Positions 61,774 to 64,000 of a DNA stretch of 64,000 bases are shown in pieces. Every line of letters begins with the position of its first letter. Within the stretch, counting starts at the first letter, position 1. This DNA comes from Halocaridina rubra (Eukaryota > Arthropoda > Malacostraca > Decapoda > Atyidae). The notes under the pieces were generated by a model. It ran no database searches. It was not told where the DNA came from and saw only the letters and a program-made list of their open reading frames with translations. The position numbers and the translations under genes are program-made. Location: NCBI GenBank assembly GCA_037179515.1, contig JAXCGZ010009486.1, positions 30,001 through 94,000 on the forward strand. Direction: 5' to 3'.

Positions 61774-63108
61774 TGTGTGTGTGTGTGTGTAAGCGTGGAT
61801 CTTATGATACTCCTCGTCAGGATTCAACCTAACCAAAAGACAGTCCGTCAGTGTACTTAAAGCATCACTGACTGTACTACTGAAGGTGTAATAAAAGTAG
61901 GAAAAGTCTCTGCTAATTGCTAGAGCAGGATACGAACATATTCAGTAGAGTATGTTTTTTTTCTCTGCTCCAGCAGCTAACAGAAAGTTTCTTTTGTTTT
62001 TGTTTTTTTCATTTATGCTTTCAGTAGTACAGTTGAGTAAAGTTCTTATTTGTCAAATATCATATTTACCTTACTTGACGGCGTAGCTCCACCTTATTTT
62101 TGGCCATTTATTATCCTCATGGGAGGTATTGACCCCGAATAACCAGCTTCTTACCCCTCCTTACTTCCCTCCTCCCGCCTATAAGCAAACAGGGCTGTCT
62201 CCCACCCATGGGTACAAACAGGTTAGTTTGGGTGATACTGTATATACAGTAAGACTTTATTTTTGGGTGAAAAAGGTAGAGTTTGTCTTAATAAGGAGTT
62301 TATATGTAATTTCGTCATACAGTAAGACTTTATTTCTGGGTAAAAAAGGTAGAGTTTGTCTTAATAGGGAGTTTATATGTAATTTCGTCATACAGTAAGA
62401 CTTTATTTCTGGGTAAAAAGGGTAGAGTTTGTCTTAATAAGGAGTTTATATGTAATTTCGTCATACAGTAAGACTTTATTTCTGGGTGAAAAAGGTAGAG
62501 TTTGTCTTAATAAGGAGTTTATGATATGTTATTTCGTCTTACATTCTTACTTGAGATAGGGAAACGGGATATTACGAACGTAATAAGTCAAAGAATGGAA
62601 TGAATATTCCACTATTTATAGTGAATTCAGTAATGGGTATTCGGAGCTCATGTAGAATAGGGACCTGACTTTTGTCAATAGCGATCAACTAAAGATTGCG
62701 GACCGCATTTTTACCCAATTGGAAAATACGAACCTTTTTGTTTTATAAGTATTTATGCAATCATAAAGCAACACATATAAACTGCATAAGACTTTATGAA
62801 TAAAATTTGGAATTAGGTGTATAGGGCATGATAACTCTCGGCGTGAATATTGAATGGACTCATAAAGCAACATTTATCTCATTTTAAACATTTAAGAGTC
62901 ATTGACTTTACCCAATTTCATCAAATCAGTTATCTATGAAATTCATACAATTTGAGCTTGAGCTATATCAACATTGACCAACTGAAGTTTAAGGACTTTA
63001 ACATTATCCCAACTGATGAATTAATACCATTGAATATTTCTGATATTTATTTATCTAAGTATTAATTATTTTGGTATTCACATTTTTTCATATTTTATCA
63101 TTTCTGTT

Positions 63109-63985
<877 letters not shown>

Positions 63986-64000
63986 TGTATGTATGTATGT

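Overview
The window is intergenic, repeat-dominated DNA from a eukaryote, most likely an arthropod and plausibly a decapod crustacean. That inference rests on the mix of CR1/L2, I-type and Jockey-type LINEs, hAT and Tc1-like debris, tRNA-derived repeats and very long (TA)n tracts. There are no operons, ribosome binding sites or CRISPR arrays. The only host coding sequence I can support is one C2H2 zinc-finger exon at about 38,964-39,797 (-). Nearly all other long reading frames belong to retrotransposons.

The dominant repeat, called 'family A' here, is a CR1/L2-group LINE present in more than 20 copies: 1-11,298, 12,062-12,610, 30,043-37,668 (older, decayed), 39,972-44,732, 46,412-48,874, 50,412-51,996, 58,428-61,773 and 63,295-64,000. 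A full unit has a roughly 240-base 5' UTR, a coiled-coil ORF1 of about 360 residues, and an ORF2 with endonuclease, reverse transcriptase and a typical CR1/L2 C-terminus. It ends in a 3' stem-loop and a tail of AATTAGGTAATC units running into (AC)n. In most younger copies both the truncated 5' end and the 3' end abut (AC)n/(GT)n, (ATGT)n or (TA)n. Copies therefore form head-to-tail chains joined by microsatellite.

From 14,883 to 25,680 a minus-strand Jockey-clade LINE is split by a complete 6.2-kb plus-strand I-type LINE with RNase H (17,430-23,678). The inner insertion is flanked by an 11-base target duplication, and the outer ORF2 reads straight across once it is removed. A 60-base stub of the same I-type family lies at 11,383-11,442 inside a 17-base duplication. 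Around it are a hAT remnant carrying a BED-type finger and split by a SINE (13,233-14,300), a Tc1-like MITE (26,334-26,710), a second, internally deleted Jockey copy (27,900-29,350) and antiparallel repeat arms.

From 52,364 to 56,720 there is a 272-base satellite whose every monomer carries perfect or near-perfect Pol III A and B boxes. The first five monomers point left and the next twelve point right, with (TA)n at both outer ends. Diverged relatives at 44,823-46,300, and probably at 48,893-49,150, show the same left-then-right order. A segmental duplication links 48,601-51,115 with 61,498-64,000 and includes a four-copy 73-base tandem repeat.

The genes do not form a pathway. The biological interest lies in how the mobile elements target microsatellites, nest, truncate and build tandem arrays.
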